From NCBI GenBank assembly GCA_000381565.1, contig KB906725.1, forward strand, positions 1,815,731 to 1,879,730: DNA of 64,000 nucleotides. The letters are read 5' to 3'. Below are positions 40,733 to 48,619 of this stretch, in pieces. Within the stretch, counting starts at the first letter, position 1, and each line of letters begins with the position of its first letter. Under the pieces are notes generated by a model. That model was given only the letters and a program-made list of their open reading frames with translations. It was not told the origin of the DNA and did not search any database. Made by a program: the position numbers and the translations under genes. This stretch comes from Oxalobacteraceae bacterium AB_14 (GTDB lineage: Bacteria > Pseudomonadota > Gammaproteobacteria > Burkholderiales > Burkholderiaceae_D).

Positions 40733-42970
40733 GTGAGCGACGACAAGACCAACCCGTGGCCGCAATGGCCCGGCAATCCCTTTGCACTGGCCCAGCAGGC
40801 CACCGACTACTGGGTCGACGCCTGCCAGCGCAGCGTGCTGTTCATGGACGTGCTGCGCCAGCGCGGCGACGAGCGCAACCACCGCCACGAGCAGATCGCG
40901 CCCCATGTGCTGAGCTTTGATTTCACCACCATCCTCGACGGCCGCCACCTGGCGCGCCCGGTCAACTACGGCTTGCTGTACATCACGCCGCCGGACGGCG
41001 TCGCGCCCGATCCGCACAAGCGGCCCTTCATCGTGTTCGATCCGCGCGCCGGCCATGGTCCCGGCATCGGCGGCATGAAACAGGACAGCGAAATCGGCGT
41101 GGTGCTCAAGGCCGGCCATCCCTGCTACTTCGTCGGCTTCCTGCCGCAGCCGGTGGCGGGCCAGACCATCGAGGACGTGTGCCGCGCCGAGGCGCAGTTC
41201 ATCGCCAGGGTGGCCGAGCTGCACCCGCTGGCCGACGGCAAGCCCGCGCTGATCGGCAACTGCCAGGCCGGCTGGCAGATCATGATGACCAGCGCCCTCA
41301 ATCCCGACCTGGTCGGCCCGCTGGTGCTGGCCGGCGCGCCGCTGTCGTACTGGGCCGGCGTGCGCGGCAAGAACCCCCTGCGCTACCTGGGCGGCGTGCT
41401 GGGCGGCACCTGGATGACGGCGCTGGCGGGCGACCTCGGCAACGGCATCTTCGACGGCGCGCAGCTGGTCGCCAACTTCGAGAAAATGAATCCGTCGAAC
41501 ACCTTGTGGAGCAAGAACTACAACGTCTACTCGAGGATCGACACCGAGGCCGAGCGCTTCCTGGAATTTGAAAAGTGGTGGGGCAACCCGGTGCTGCTGA
41601 ACGCCGGCGAAATGCAATACATCGCCGACTCGCTGTTCGTCGGCAACCGCCTGAGCGACGCCGCGTTGATGGACAGCAACGGCCACCGCATCGACCTGCG
41701 CAACATCAAGTCGCCGATCGTGGTGTTCTGCTCGTGGGGCGACGACATCACGCCGCCGCAACAGGCGCTGGGCTGGGTGCTGGACCTGTACGAGGACGAC
41801 GCCGCGCTGGCGGCGGGCGGCCAGACCATCATCTACTCGATGCACCAGAGCATAGGCCACCTGGGCATCTTCGTCTCGGCCTCGGTGGCCAACAAGGAGC
41901 ACGAGGAATTCACGGCGGCGATGGACATGATCGACATCATGCCGCCCGGCCTGTACGAAGCGGTGTTCCTCGACAAGGACGAGGAAATGCTGCAGGCGGA
42001 AATCGCCGCCGGCGACATGGGGGCCGGCGACTACGTGATGCGCTTCGAGCGGCGCGGCCTGGACGTCTTGCGCGCGCTGGGCGGCAACGATATCGAGGAT
42101 GAGCGCCGCTTCGCCGCCGTGGCGCGCGTGTCGGAAATTAACACCGGGCTGTACCGTACTTTCGCCAGTCCGCTGGTCAAGTCCATGGTCACCGAAGCGA
42201 GCGCCGAGCAGCAGCGCGAGACGCATCCGCTGCGCATGCGCTACCGCATGTTCTCCAGCAAGAACCCTCTGCTCGACGGCATCCCGGAGATGGCGGCCAA
42301 GGTGCGCGCCGAGCGCCGTCCGGTGGCCGCGGACAATGTGTTCATGCAGATGCAGGAAGCGATGTCGCAGCAGATCGTCGAGGCGCTGGACCGCTACCGC
42401 GACCTGCGCGACCAGGCCACCGAAAAGTTCTTCCTCGACATGTATGGCTCGCCCTTGCTGCAGGCGCTGGTGGGCTTGCGCACCGACGGCGGCCGCCCGC
42501 GCCGCATCGGCCGCGACATCGCGCGCGAGTCCATGATGAACGCGCACCGCGCGGCGGCGGCGCTGAAGACGGCGGAGGGCGGCGTCACCGAGGCCATCAT
42601 CCGCGGCCTGCTGTACATCTACCGCAGCCCGGAAATGAGCGCCGCCGACGAGCGCGCCTTCGCCACCATCCGCCAGCTGCGCCTGCGCACCTCGGACGAC
42701 AAGGAGCTCAGCGTCACGCACTTCAAATCCATCTTGCGCGAGCAATACCTGATGCTGCAGGTGGACGAGGAGGCGGCGGTGCGCGACCTGCCGCTGCTGC
42801 TGCCGGACGATCCGCACGCGCGCGCGACGGCGCTGGCCATTGTGCGCCAGGTGGCCGGCGCCACCGGCACCCTGGCCGGCGACGGCGCCGCGCGGCTGGA
42901 GCGCATCGCCGCGATGTTCGAGGCGCGCACGCCGAAGCTGGCGGTGGTGGGCAAGAACAGCAAGGCGTGA
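40733..42970 (+). CDS. DUF3141 alpha/beta-hydrolase-like protein related to PHA synthases
   Basis: A 745-residue cytoplasmic protein with a hydrolase-fold N-terminal half. IGNCQAGWQ places Cys177 in a lipase-box-like position, as in polyhydroxyalkanoate synthases. FVGFLPQPVAGQT and VLAGAPLSYWAGVRGK are in the same fold, and the C-terminal half is largely helical. DUF3141 proteins are annotated near PHA metabolism, but the reaction is unknown. GTG 40733 is chosen because GGAGGAAG lies just upstream; an ATG at 40655 lacks this and predates the conserved region. It ends flush against the convergent GNAT gene. Confidence 0.85.
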   Translation: MSDDKTNPWPQWPGNPFALAQQATDYWVDACQRSVLFMDVLRQRGDERNHRHEQIAPHVLSFDFTTILDGRHLARPVNYGLLYITPPDGVAPDPHKRPFIVFDPRAGHGPGIGGMKQDSEIGVVLKAGHPCYFVGFLPQPVAGQTIEDVCRAEAQFIARVAELHPLADGKPALIGNCQAGWQIMMTSALNPDLVGPLVLAGAPLSYWAGVRGKNPLRYLGGVLGGTWMTALAGDLGNGIFDGAQLVANFEKMNPSNTLWSKNYNVYSRIDTEAERFLEFEKWWGNPVLLNAGEMQYIADSLFVGNRLSDAALMDSNGHRIDLRNIKSPIVVFCSWGDDITPPQQALGWVLDLYEDDAALAAGGQTIIYSMHQSIGHLGIFVSASVANKEHEEFTAAMDMIDIMPPGLYEAVFLDKDEEMLQAEIAAGDMGAGDYVMRFERRGLDVLRALGGNDIEDERRFAAVARVSEINTGLYRTFASPLVKSMVTEASAEQQRETHPLRMRYRMFSSKNPLLDGIPEMAAKVRAERRPVAADNVFMQMQEAMSQQIVEALDRYRDLRDQATEKFFLDMYGSPLLQALVGLRTDGGRPRRIGRDIARESMMNAHRAAAALKTAEGGVTEAIIRGLLYIYRSPEMSAADERAFATIRQLRLRTSDDKELSVTHFKSILREQYLMLQVDEEAAVRDLPLLLPDDPHARATALAIVRQVAGATGTLAGDGAARLERIAAMFEARTPKLAVVGKNSKA

Positions 42971-43438
42971 TCAGCGCCCGAGCGGTTTCTGCATGAACAC
43001 GCTCAGCGGATCGTCCGGGTAATCGCCGTAGGGGCCGCAGCGCTGGAAGCCGTGCCGCTCGTACAGGCCCAGCGCTTCCGGCTGGAACGGGCCGGACTCC
43101 AGCACCATCTGCGGACAGCCATGCGCCAGCGCCGCCTGCTCCAGCAAGGCCAGCACGCCGCGCGCCAGTCCCTGGCCGCGCGCCGCCGGTTGCACATACA
43201 TGCGCTTGATCTCGCCGTACTCCGGCGTCAGCACGACGGCGCCGCAGCCGACGATGGCGCCGGCGGCGTCGCGCGCCACCGCGAAGCGGACATGCGGCTG
43301 CATCAGCGACGGCAAATCCAGCGCGTACACGCTTTCCGGCGGATATAAGCTCAGCTGATAAGCGTCGAGGTCGGCAATGAGGGCGATGACTGCGGGCTGG
43401 TCGGGCGATTCAAAGGCGATCTGCATGATGGTAGACAT
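42971..43438 (-). CDS. GNAT family N-acetyltransferase
   Basis: A 155-residue acetyltransferase; the acceptor is unknown. The acetyl-CoA-binding motif is in RMYVQPAARGQGLARGVLAL, and the family C-terminal YERHGFQRCGPYGDYPDDP is present. The start at 43438 has no Shine-Dalgarno; a second ATG (43426) is possible. It is divergent from an XRE-cupin regulator and appears to share its palindromic operator, so it is probably controlled by that regulator. Confidence 0.88.
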   Translation of the reverse strand: MSTIMQIAFESPDQPAVIALIADLDAYQLSLYPPESVYALDLPSLMQPHVRFAVARDAAGAIVGCGAVVLTPEYGEIKRMYVQPAARGQGLARGVLALLEQAALAHGCPQMVLESGPFQPEALGLYERHGFQRCGPYGDYPDDPLSVFMQKPLGR

Positions 43439-43452
43439 TTTAATGGATGTGA

Positions 43453-43472
43453 AAATCCAGTATAATGGATTT
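43453..43472. promoter_or_regulatory. Palindromic operator over divergent -10 elements
   Basis: AAATCCA-GTATAA-TGGATTT is a perfect 7-6-7 palindrome. It contains TATAAT (43461-43466) for the plus-strand regulator gene and, on the other strand, TATACT (43464-43459) for the GNAT gene. A repressor bound here would block both promoters. Confidence 0.65.
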
Positions 43473-43473
43473 C

Positions 43474-44049
43474 ATGGATATCAACAAACTGATTGCCAGC
43501 CGCCTGCTGGCCTTGCGCGACAGCCGCGGGCTGTCGCTGACCGCGCTGGCCGAGCGCAGCGGTGTGAGCCGCTCCAATATTTCATTGATCGAGCGCGGCG
43601 AAAGCAGCGCCACCGCCACCGTGCTGGACAAGCTGGCCGGCGCGCTCGGCGTCACCCTGGCGGCCTTGTTCGAAGCGGCGCAGGGCGAGCCGGCCGCGCC
43701 GTCGCCGCTGCAGCGGGCCGCCGACCAGCCGGTGTGGACCGACCCGGCCTCCGGCTATGTGCGGCGGCAACTGTCGCCGGCCGCGCGCTCGCCGCTGCAG
43801 CTGGTGGAGGTGTTGTTCCCGCCGGGCCAGCGCGTGAGCTACGAGCAGGTGCTGCGCGACGCCGCCGTCCACCAGCAAGTCTGGCTGCTCGACGGCGTGA
43901 TGGACATCAGCGCCGGCGACCGGCACTGGCGGCTGGAGGCGGGCGACTGCCTGGCCATCCGCGAAGACCAGCCCATCAGCTACGCCAATCCCGGCCAGGC
44001 CCCGGCGCGCTACCTGGTCGGCCTGGTGACGCTGCCGTTTGCGCTATAA
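43474..44049 (+). CDS. XRE-type transcriptional regulator with cupin domain
   Basis: A 191-residue DNA-binding protein. The N-terminal helix-turn-helix is GLSLTALAERSGVSRSNISL followed by IERGES. The C-terminal cupin sensor domain runs from about residue 90 (LVEVLFPPGQRVSYEQV, GDCLAIREDQPISYANPG). An upstream in-frame ATG at 43465 lies inside the -10 hexamer, so ATG 43474, at the predicted transcription start, is preferred; the message may be leaderless. It likely autoregulates and controls the divergent GNAT gene through the palindrome. Confidence 0.85.
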   Translation: MDINKLIASRLLALRDSRGLSLTALAERSGVSRSNISLIERGESSATATVLDKLAGALGVTLAALFEAAQGEPAAPSPLQRAADQPVWTDPASGYVRRQLSPAARSPLQLVEVLFPPGQRVSYEQVLRDAAVHQQVWLLDGVMDISAGDRHWRLEAGDCLAIREDQPISYANPGQAPARYLVGLVTLPFAL

Positions 44050-44083
44050 TGTCGACCCCCAAGCGATTCCCATAGTTGCCGCC

Positions 44084-45109
44084 ATGACCATCATCAACCT
44101 GCCGACCACCGACACCGCGCCCGTCAAAGCGAGCCGCCGCCTGTCCGTCGCCCCGATGATGGACTGGACCGACCGCCATTGCCGCGTGTTCCACCGCCAT
44201 ATCAGCCAGCACACCTGGCTGTACACGGAGATGGTCACCACCGGCGCGCTGGTCTACGGCGACGTCGAACGCCACCTGCGCTTCAACGAGGAAGAGCATC
44301 CGGTGGCGCTGCAACTGGGCGGCAGCGATCCGGCCGACCTCGCCACCAGCGCCAGGCTGGGCCAGCAGTGGGGCTACGACGAAATCAACCTCAACTGCGG
44401 TTGCCCGTCCGAGCGGGTGCAGAAGGGGGCGTTCGGCGCCTGCCTGATGGCCGAGCCGCAACTGGTGGCTGACTGCGTCAAAGCCATGCGCGACGCCGTC
44501 AGCATCGACGTCACCGTCAAGCACCGGGTCGGCATCGACCAGACCGAAAGCTACGACTTCGTGCGCGACTTCGTCGGCACCGTGGCCGAGGCCGGCTGCA
44601 AGACCTTCATCGTGCATGCGCGCAACGCCATCCTGAAGGGCCTGTCGCCCAAGGAGAACCGCGAAGTGCCGCCGCTGAAGTACGAATTCGCCTACCAGCT
44701 CAAGCGCGACTTTCCTGACTTCGAAATCATTATCAACGGCGGCATCAAGACCGAAGCCGAGATCGACCAGCATCTGCAGCACCTGGACGGCGTCATGCTG
44801 GGCCGCGAGGCCTATCACAACCCCTTCGTGATGGCCGGTTTCGACCAGCGCTACTACGGCGACGCCCGTGCGCCCAAGAGCCGCGAAGACGTGCTCGAAG
44901 CCATGATCCCCTATATCCAAGCGCAGCTGGCCCAGCACGGCGAGCGCGGCTTGAAGCTCAACTCCATCACCCGCCACATGCTGGGCCTGATGACCGGACT
45001 GCCCGGCGCCCGTGCATTCCGTCAGGTTCTGTCTGACTCCAAAAAACTCGCCCTCGGCGACCCCGGTTTGCTGCGCGAAGCCGCAACCCGTCTACGTATT
45101 GCTGCGTAG
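44084..45109 (+). CDS. dusA: tRNA-dihydrouridine(20/20a) synthase DusA
   Basis: A 341-residue flavoenzyme reducing U20/U20a in tRNA D-loops. VAPMMDWTDRHCRVFHRHIS is the DusA signature. INLNCGCPSERVQKGAFGAC holds the catalytic Cys107 (GCPS), and GGIKTEAEIDQHLQHLDGVM follows. ATG 44084 matches homologues. A TATAAT at 44045-44050, just before the regulator's stop, may give the gene its own promoter. Confidence 0.93.
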   Translation: MTIINLPTTDTAPVKASRRLSVAPMMDWTDRHCRVFHRHISQHTWLYTEMVTTGALVYGDVERHLRFNEEEHPVALQLGGSDPADLATSARLGQQWGYDEINLNCGCPSERVQKGAFGACLMAEPQLVADCVKAMRDAVSIDVTVKHRVGIDQTESYDFVRDFVGTVAEAGCKTFIVHARNAILKGLSPKENREVPPLKYEFAYQLKRDFPDFEIIINGGIKTEAEIDQHLQHLDGVMLGREAYHNPFVMAGFDQRYYGDARAPKSREDVLEAMIPYIQAQLAQHGERGLKLNSITRHMLGLMTGLPGARAFRQVLSDSKKLALGDPGLLREAATRLRIAA

Positions 45110-45206
45110 TTCACAGCACAAACTGACGTTTCTGGCAAACAATATATCGGACTGTTGGTATTTCCACGCAGAAAGTTCGTTTGCGTATTTTTTGGGCGGG
45201 TTTTGC

Positions 45207-45236
45207 TTGCTTTGAGGCAAAATTTGCATCTATAAT
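45207..45236 (+). promoter_or_regulatory. Candidate promoter of the chemoreceptor gene
   Basis: TTGCTT (45207-45212), an 18-base spacer and TATAAT (45231-45236). This lies in the AT-rich 347-base gap before the chemoreceptor, leaving a leader of about 215 bases. Nothing else was identified there with confidence. Confidence 0.45.
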
Positions 45237-45456
45237 TCCTGAATATACACACATATCCACTTTTATTTCACGTCTGTATAGTGCGGTAAAACTACATGCA
45301 AGCTGCCGGTGGAGCGGCAAGTTTTTGCATTCGCAGTCATTGTTTGCTACTGTCATAGATATTACCTAGCAGCAAGGGCCGGGTGGATGGTGTCGTGCAC
45401 GAGACGAGACTTTCCAGGGCACTCTTATCAACTGTGTCAATTACGAAGAAGACGAA

Positions 45457-47205
45457 ATGAATTTAGCAAAAATGAAAGTCGGAACGCGCCTGGGTCTTGG
45501 ATTCGCGCTGGTTCTGTTATTCCTGGTGGCGGTGACCACCGTGGGTATCTTCCGCATGGCACAGATTCAGGACCGTCTGGATCACGTGATTTCGGTCAAC
45601 AACGTGGTGTCGCGCCTGGTGGTCGACATGCGTTCCAACGTCGGCGAACGCGTGACGTCGCTGCGCATCCTGACCCTGTTGACCGATGCCGGCGACATGG
45701 AACCTGAAATGAACCGCATCAAGCTGCTGGCCGGCAAGTACGCCGATGCCCAGAATAAACTGAGCTCGCAGTTCGCCACCGAAGCCAGCGCTGAAGAAAA
45801 AGCGCTGCTGGCTACGGTCAAGGAGCAGGAAGCGCTGGCCATGCCGGCCATCGCCAAGGCGTCCGAGCTGTGGCTGGCCAACAAGGCCGAAGATGCGACC
45901 AAAGTCCTGATCAAGGAAATTCGCCCACCGCAGAAAAAATGGATGGCCGCGCTCGACCAGCTGGGCGCGCTCGAAGAAAAACTGAACGCGCAAGTACAGA
46001 CCGACGCCGCCGCCGGCTTCTCGGCCGCCCGCAGCTTCATGATCAGCCTGGGCGTGCTGGCCGTCGCCATCTCGGTGGCCGCCGCCTACATCATCACCCG
46101 CGGCCTGCTCAAACAGCTGGGCGGCGAGCCTGACTACACCGCCTCGATCGCCGGCAGCATCGCCAACGGCGACCTGTCGATCGCCATCGACACCGACGGC
46201 AACGACAAGGGCAGCCTGCTGTCCGAGATGAAGGAAATGCGCAACAGCCTGGTCGACATCGTGGGCCAGGTCCGTTCCGGCACCGAAACCATCGGCACCG
46301 CCTCGCGTGAAATCGCCGCCGGCAATATCGACCTGTCGTCGCGTACCGAAATGCAGGCCAGCTCGCTGGAAAAAACCGCCTCGGCGATGGAAGAACTGAC
46401 CTCGACCGTGAAACAGAATGCGGACAATGCCCGCGAAGCCAATCAACTGGCTTCGGCCGCGTCGGACGTGGCGATCAAGGGCGGCAAAGTGGTGTCGGAA
46501 GTGGTCAACACCATGAGCTCGATCGACGCGTCGGCCAAGAAGATCGTCGACATCATCGGCGTGATCGACGGCATCGCCTTCCAGACCAACATCCTGGCGC
46601 TGAACGCGGCGGTGGAAGCGGCCCGCGCCGGCGAACAAGGCCGCGGCTTCGCGGTGGTGGCGTCGGAAGTGCGCAACCTGGCCCAGCGTTCCGCTGGCGC
46701 CGCCAAGGAAATCAAGATGCTGATCGACGACTCGGTGGAAAAAGTCGGCGCCGGCACCAAGCTGGTCGGCCAGGCCGGCGTGACGATGGACGAAGTGGTG
46801 GCCTCGGTGCGCCGCGTGACCGACATCATGAGCGAGATCGCCAACGCCAGCCAGGAGCAGAGCGCCGGCATCGAGCAGGTGAACCACTCCATTATCGAGA
46901 TGGACAGCATGACCCAGCAAAATGCCGCGCTGGTGGAGGAAGCCGCCGCCGCCGCGCAAAGCTTGCAGGACCAGGCCGCCGAACTGTCGCGCGTGGTCAG
47001 CATCTTCAAACTGGTGGATGGCGAGGAGCGCGTATCGGCTCCGGTGTACCAGCCTGCCGCCGCCAGGGTGGCGGTCAAGCCGATCGTCGCCCGCGCTCCT
47101 GTCCGGAAGCTGGCCTCCGCGCCGGCGTCCGCCGCAGCAGCCAAACCGAAGAAAGTCGCCTCGGCAGCCAGCGCCGCCAGCAGCGATGAGTGGGAAGAGT
47201 TTTAA
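45457..47205 (+). CDS. Methyl-accepting chemotaxis protein
   Basis: A 582-residue inner-membrane chemoreceptor. TM1 is at about 12-32 (LGLGFALVLLFLVAVTTVGI), followed by a four-helix-bundle periplasmic sensor. TM2 is at about 193-214, then a HAMP domain and the signalling hairpin with the conserved tip IDGIAFQTNILALNAAVEAA. The C-terminal tail is Ala/Pro/Lys-rich and ends in EWEEF, matching the xWxxF tether bound by CheR/CheB in high-abundance receptors. The ligand is unknown. No che genes are nearby. Confidence 0.94.
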   Translation: MNLAKMKVGTRLGLGFALVLLFLVAVTTVGIFRMAQIQDRLDHVISVNNVVSRLVVDMRSNVGERVTSLRILTLLTDAGDMEPEMNRIKLLAGKYADAQNKLSSQFATEASAEEKALLATVKEQEALAMPAIAKASELWLANKAEDATKVLIKEIRPPQKKWMAALDQLGALEEKLNAQVQTDAAAGFSAARSFMISLGVLAVAISVAAAYIITRGLLKQLGGEPDYTASIAGSIANGDLSIAIDTDGNDKGSLLSEMKEMRNSLVDIVGQVRSGTETIGTASREIAAGNIDLSSRTEMQASSLEKTASAMEELTSTVKQNADNAREANQLASAASDVAIKGGKVVSEVVNTMSSIDASAKKIVDIIGVIDGIAFQTNILALNAAVEAARAGEQGRGFAVVASEVRNLAQRSAGAAKEIKMLIDDSVEKVGAGTKLVGQAGVTMDEVVASVRRVTDIMSEIANASQEQSAGIEQVNHSIIEMDSMTQQNAALVEEAAAAAQSLQDQAAELSRVVSIFKLVDGEERVSAPVYQPAAARVAVKPIVARAPVRKLASAPASAAAAKPKKVASAASAASSDEWEEF

Positions 47206-47307
47206 CACTTTGCCGCAGTCTGCCGTCGCGCTTTTGCGCGGCATGTAGGTCCGCTGTGGGATTCGATCAACCAGTTTTTAATAATAAATCAGTTGGGAAA
47301 TTGTAAA

Positions 47308-47646
47308 ATGAATAAGTTTTCGACCAGTGTGTTCGCCGCCGTCATCCTGTCCGCCGCTTCGACCGCCTTCGCCGGCGAAGTGCCGGCGTCGCTCGATGCC
47401 AAGAGCTGCAAGGCTGAATACCCTAAAGCATCGCTGATGAACGAAGAACAGGGCGACGTCACCATGTCCTTCCTGGTGGCTGCCGACGGCAAGGTCGTCG
47501 AGTCCAAAGTTGAGAAGTCGAGCGGCTACAAAAACCTGGACAAGGCTACGGTCAAAGCCCTGAGCTCTTGCAAGTTCAAGCCGGGCACCAAGGATGGCGC
47601 AGTCGCCCAGACCTGGACCAAAGTCGATTACAGCTGGAAGCTGTAA
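47308..47646 (+). CDS. Small periplasmic protein with TonB C-terminal-like domain (copy 1)
   Basis: 112 residues: Sec signal (SVFAAVILSAASTAFA) then one TonB-C-terminal-like fold (AEYPKASLMNEEQGDVTMSF, KVVESKVEKSSGYKNLDKAT). Unlike TonB there is no membrane anchor or Pro-rich spacer, so the mature protein would be soluble in the periplasm. Two Cys (in KSCKAEYP and LSSCKFKPG) could form a disulfide. ATG 47308 follows GGGAAATTG. It is a tandem duplicate of the next gene. Confidence 0.85.
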   Translation: MNKFSTSVFAAVILSAASTAFAGEVPASLDAKSCKAEYPKASLMNEEQGDVTMSFLVAADGKVVESKVEKSSGYKNLDKATVKALSSCKFKPGTKDGAVAQTWTKVDYSWKL

Positions 47647-47712
47647 TCATAGTCAAGCGGGCGGCGCGGCTCCGCGCGGCCCGAGTGCCGGATCTCTACA
47701 CTTGGGGAAATC

Positions 47713-48060
47713 ATGTCTACAAATAAGCGTTGGTTGAGTGTGATCGCAGCAGTGCTCGTTTCGAGCGCACCGGTGGCGTTTGCCGCCGACGTCCCGGCCA
47801 GTTTTGATGCCAAAACCTGCAGGGCCGAATACCCGAAGGCGTCGTTGATGAACGAAGAGCAGGGCACGGTGTCGATGTCTTTCCTGATCAAGGCCGACGG
47901 CAGCGTCGCCGAATCCAAGATCGACAAGAGCAGCGGTTTCAAGAACCTGGACAAGGCGGCCATCAAGTCGCTCAGCGCGTGCAAGTTCAAGCCGGGCACC
48001 AAGGATGGCGCCCCCGCCGAAACCTGGACCAAGGTCGACTACGCCTGGAAGCTGGACTAG
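47713..48060 (+). CDS. Small periplasmic protein with TonB C-terminal-like domain (copy 2)
   Basis: 115 residues, clearly paralogous to the preceding gene. Shared segments include AEYPKASLMNEEQG, NLDKA and CKFKPGTKDGA, and both Cys positions are kept. A Sec signal (VIAAVLVSSAPVAFA) is present. ATG 47713 follows TTGGGGAAATC. A strong terminator follows. Function is unknown; a link to TonB-dependent transport or to divisome/envelope TonB-like proteins is possible. Confidence 0.85.
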   Translation: MSTNKRWLSVIAAVLVSSAPVAFAADVPASFDAKTCRAEYPKASLMNEEQGTVSMSFLIKADGSVAESKIDKSSGFKNLDKAAIKSLSACKFKPGTKDGAPAETWTKVDYAWKLD

Positions 48061-48075
48061 TTCCCCCGGAGTATC

Positions 48076-48108
48076 AAAAAAAGGAAGCGCATGCGCTTCC
48101 TTTTTTTT
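48076..48108 (+). terminator. Intrinsic terminator after the TonB-domain pair
   Basis: A perfect palindrome with a GGAAGCGC/GCGCTTCC core is flanked by A7 and T8. It would work on both strands but faces no minus-strand gene. Confidence 0.88.
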
Positions 48109-48199
48109 CGCCTGTCGCAACCGTTGTAACAAGCTGTAATCGGGCTCCGGCGGCGGCGCGCTTGCTTATATAGTACACGTTGAAATCAGGAGGAGTGCC

Positions 48200-48595
48200 A
48201 TGAAAACCATCATCGCCGTCGCCGCCGCAGTGGCGGCCCTGGGCCTGGGCGGCTGCGCCGTCCAGCAGCCCGGCTATTACGCCAGCACCGCGCGGGTAGT
48301 GCAGGACCCGTACCAGTGGCACACCGTCGCCGTGGCGCCGTCGGAGCGCGCCTACGCCGGCGGCGCGTCGTCGGGCACCTGGTACGAGGAGGCGCCGGCG
48401 CCCGCTTCGCGCGTGGTCTACGCCAGCGAGCCGGTCTACAGCACCACCTACATCCAGCCGGCGCCGGTGTACTACGCGCCCGCGCCGGCCTATTACTACC
48501 CGCCGGTCAGCATCGGCCTGGACTTCTCGTTCGGCCACTGGTGCTGCGGCGGCCATCGCGGCTGGGGTGGACGCGGCGGCCACCGCCGCCATTGA
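48200..48595 (+). CDS. Small Tyr/Pro-rich lipoprotein of unknown function
   Basis: 131 residues with a lipoprotein signal; the lipobox LGGC puts the lipidated Cys at position 19. The mature part is rich in Tyr, Pro and Ala (YIQPAPVYYAPAPAYYYPPV) and ends in a Gly/His-rich tail with CC (HWCCGGHRGWGGRGGHRRH), a possible metal-binding segment. ATG 48200 follows a near-ideal AGGAGGAG. No family was recognised. Confidence 0.8.
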   Translation: MKTIIAVAAAVAALGLGGCAVQQPGYYASTARVVQDPYQWHTVAVAPSERAYAGGASSGTWYEEAPAPASRVVYASEPVYSTTYIQPAPVYYAPAPAYYYPPVSIGLDFSFGHWCCGGHRGWGGRGGHRRH

Positions 48596-48619
48596 CGGCT
48601 GAGGCGGCCAGCCTCGCCG

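Noticed and set aside
45287..45312. Possible flagellar sigma-28 promoter (TAAAACTA ... GCCGGTGG) before the chemoreceptor
   Set aside because: The spacer is short and the -10 part matches poorly; the TTGCTT/TATAAT pair upstream is better.
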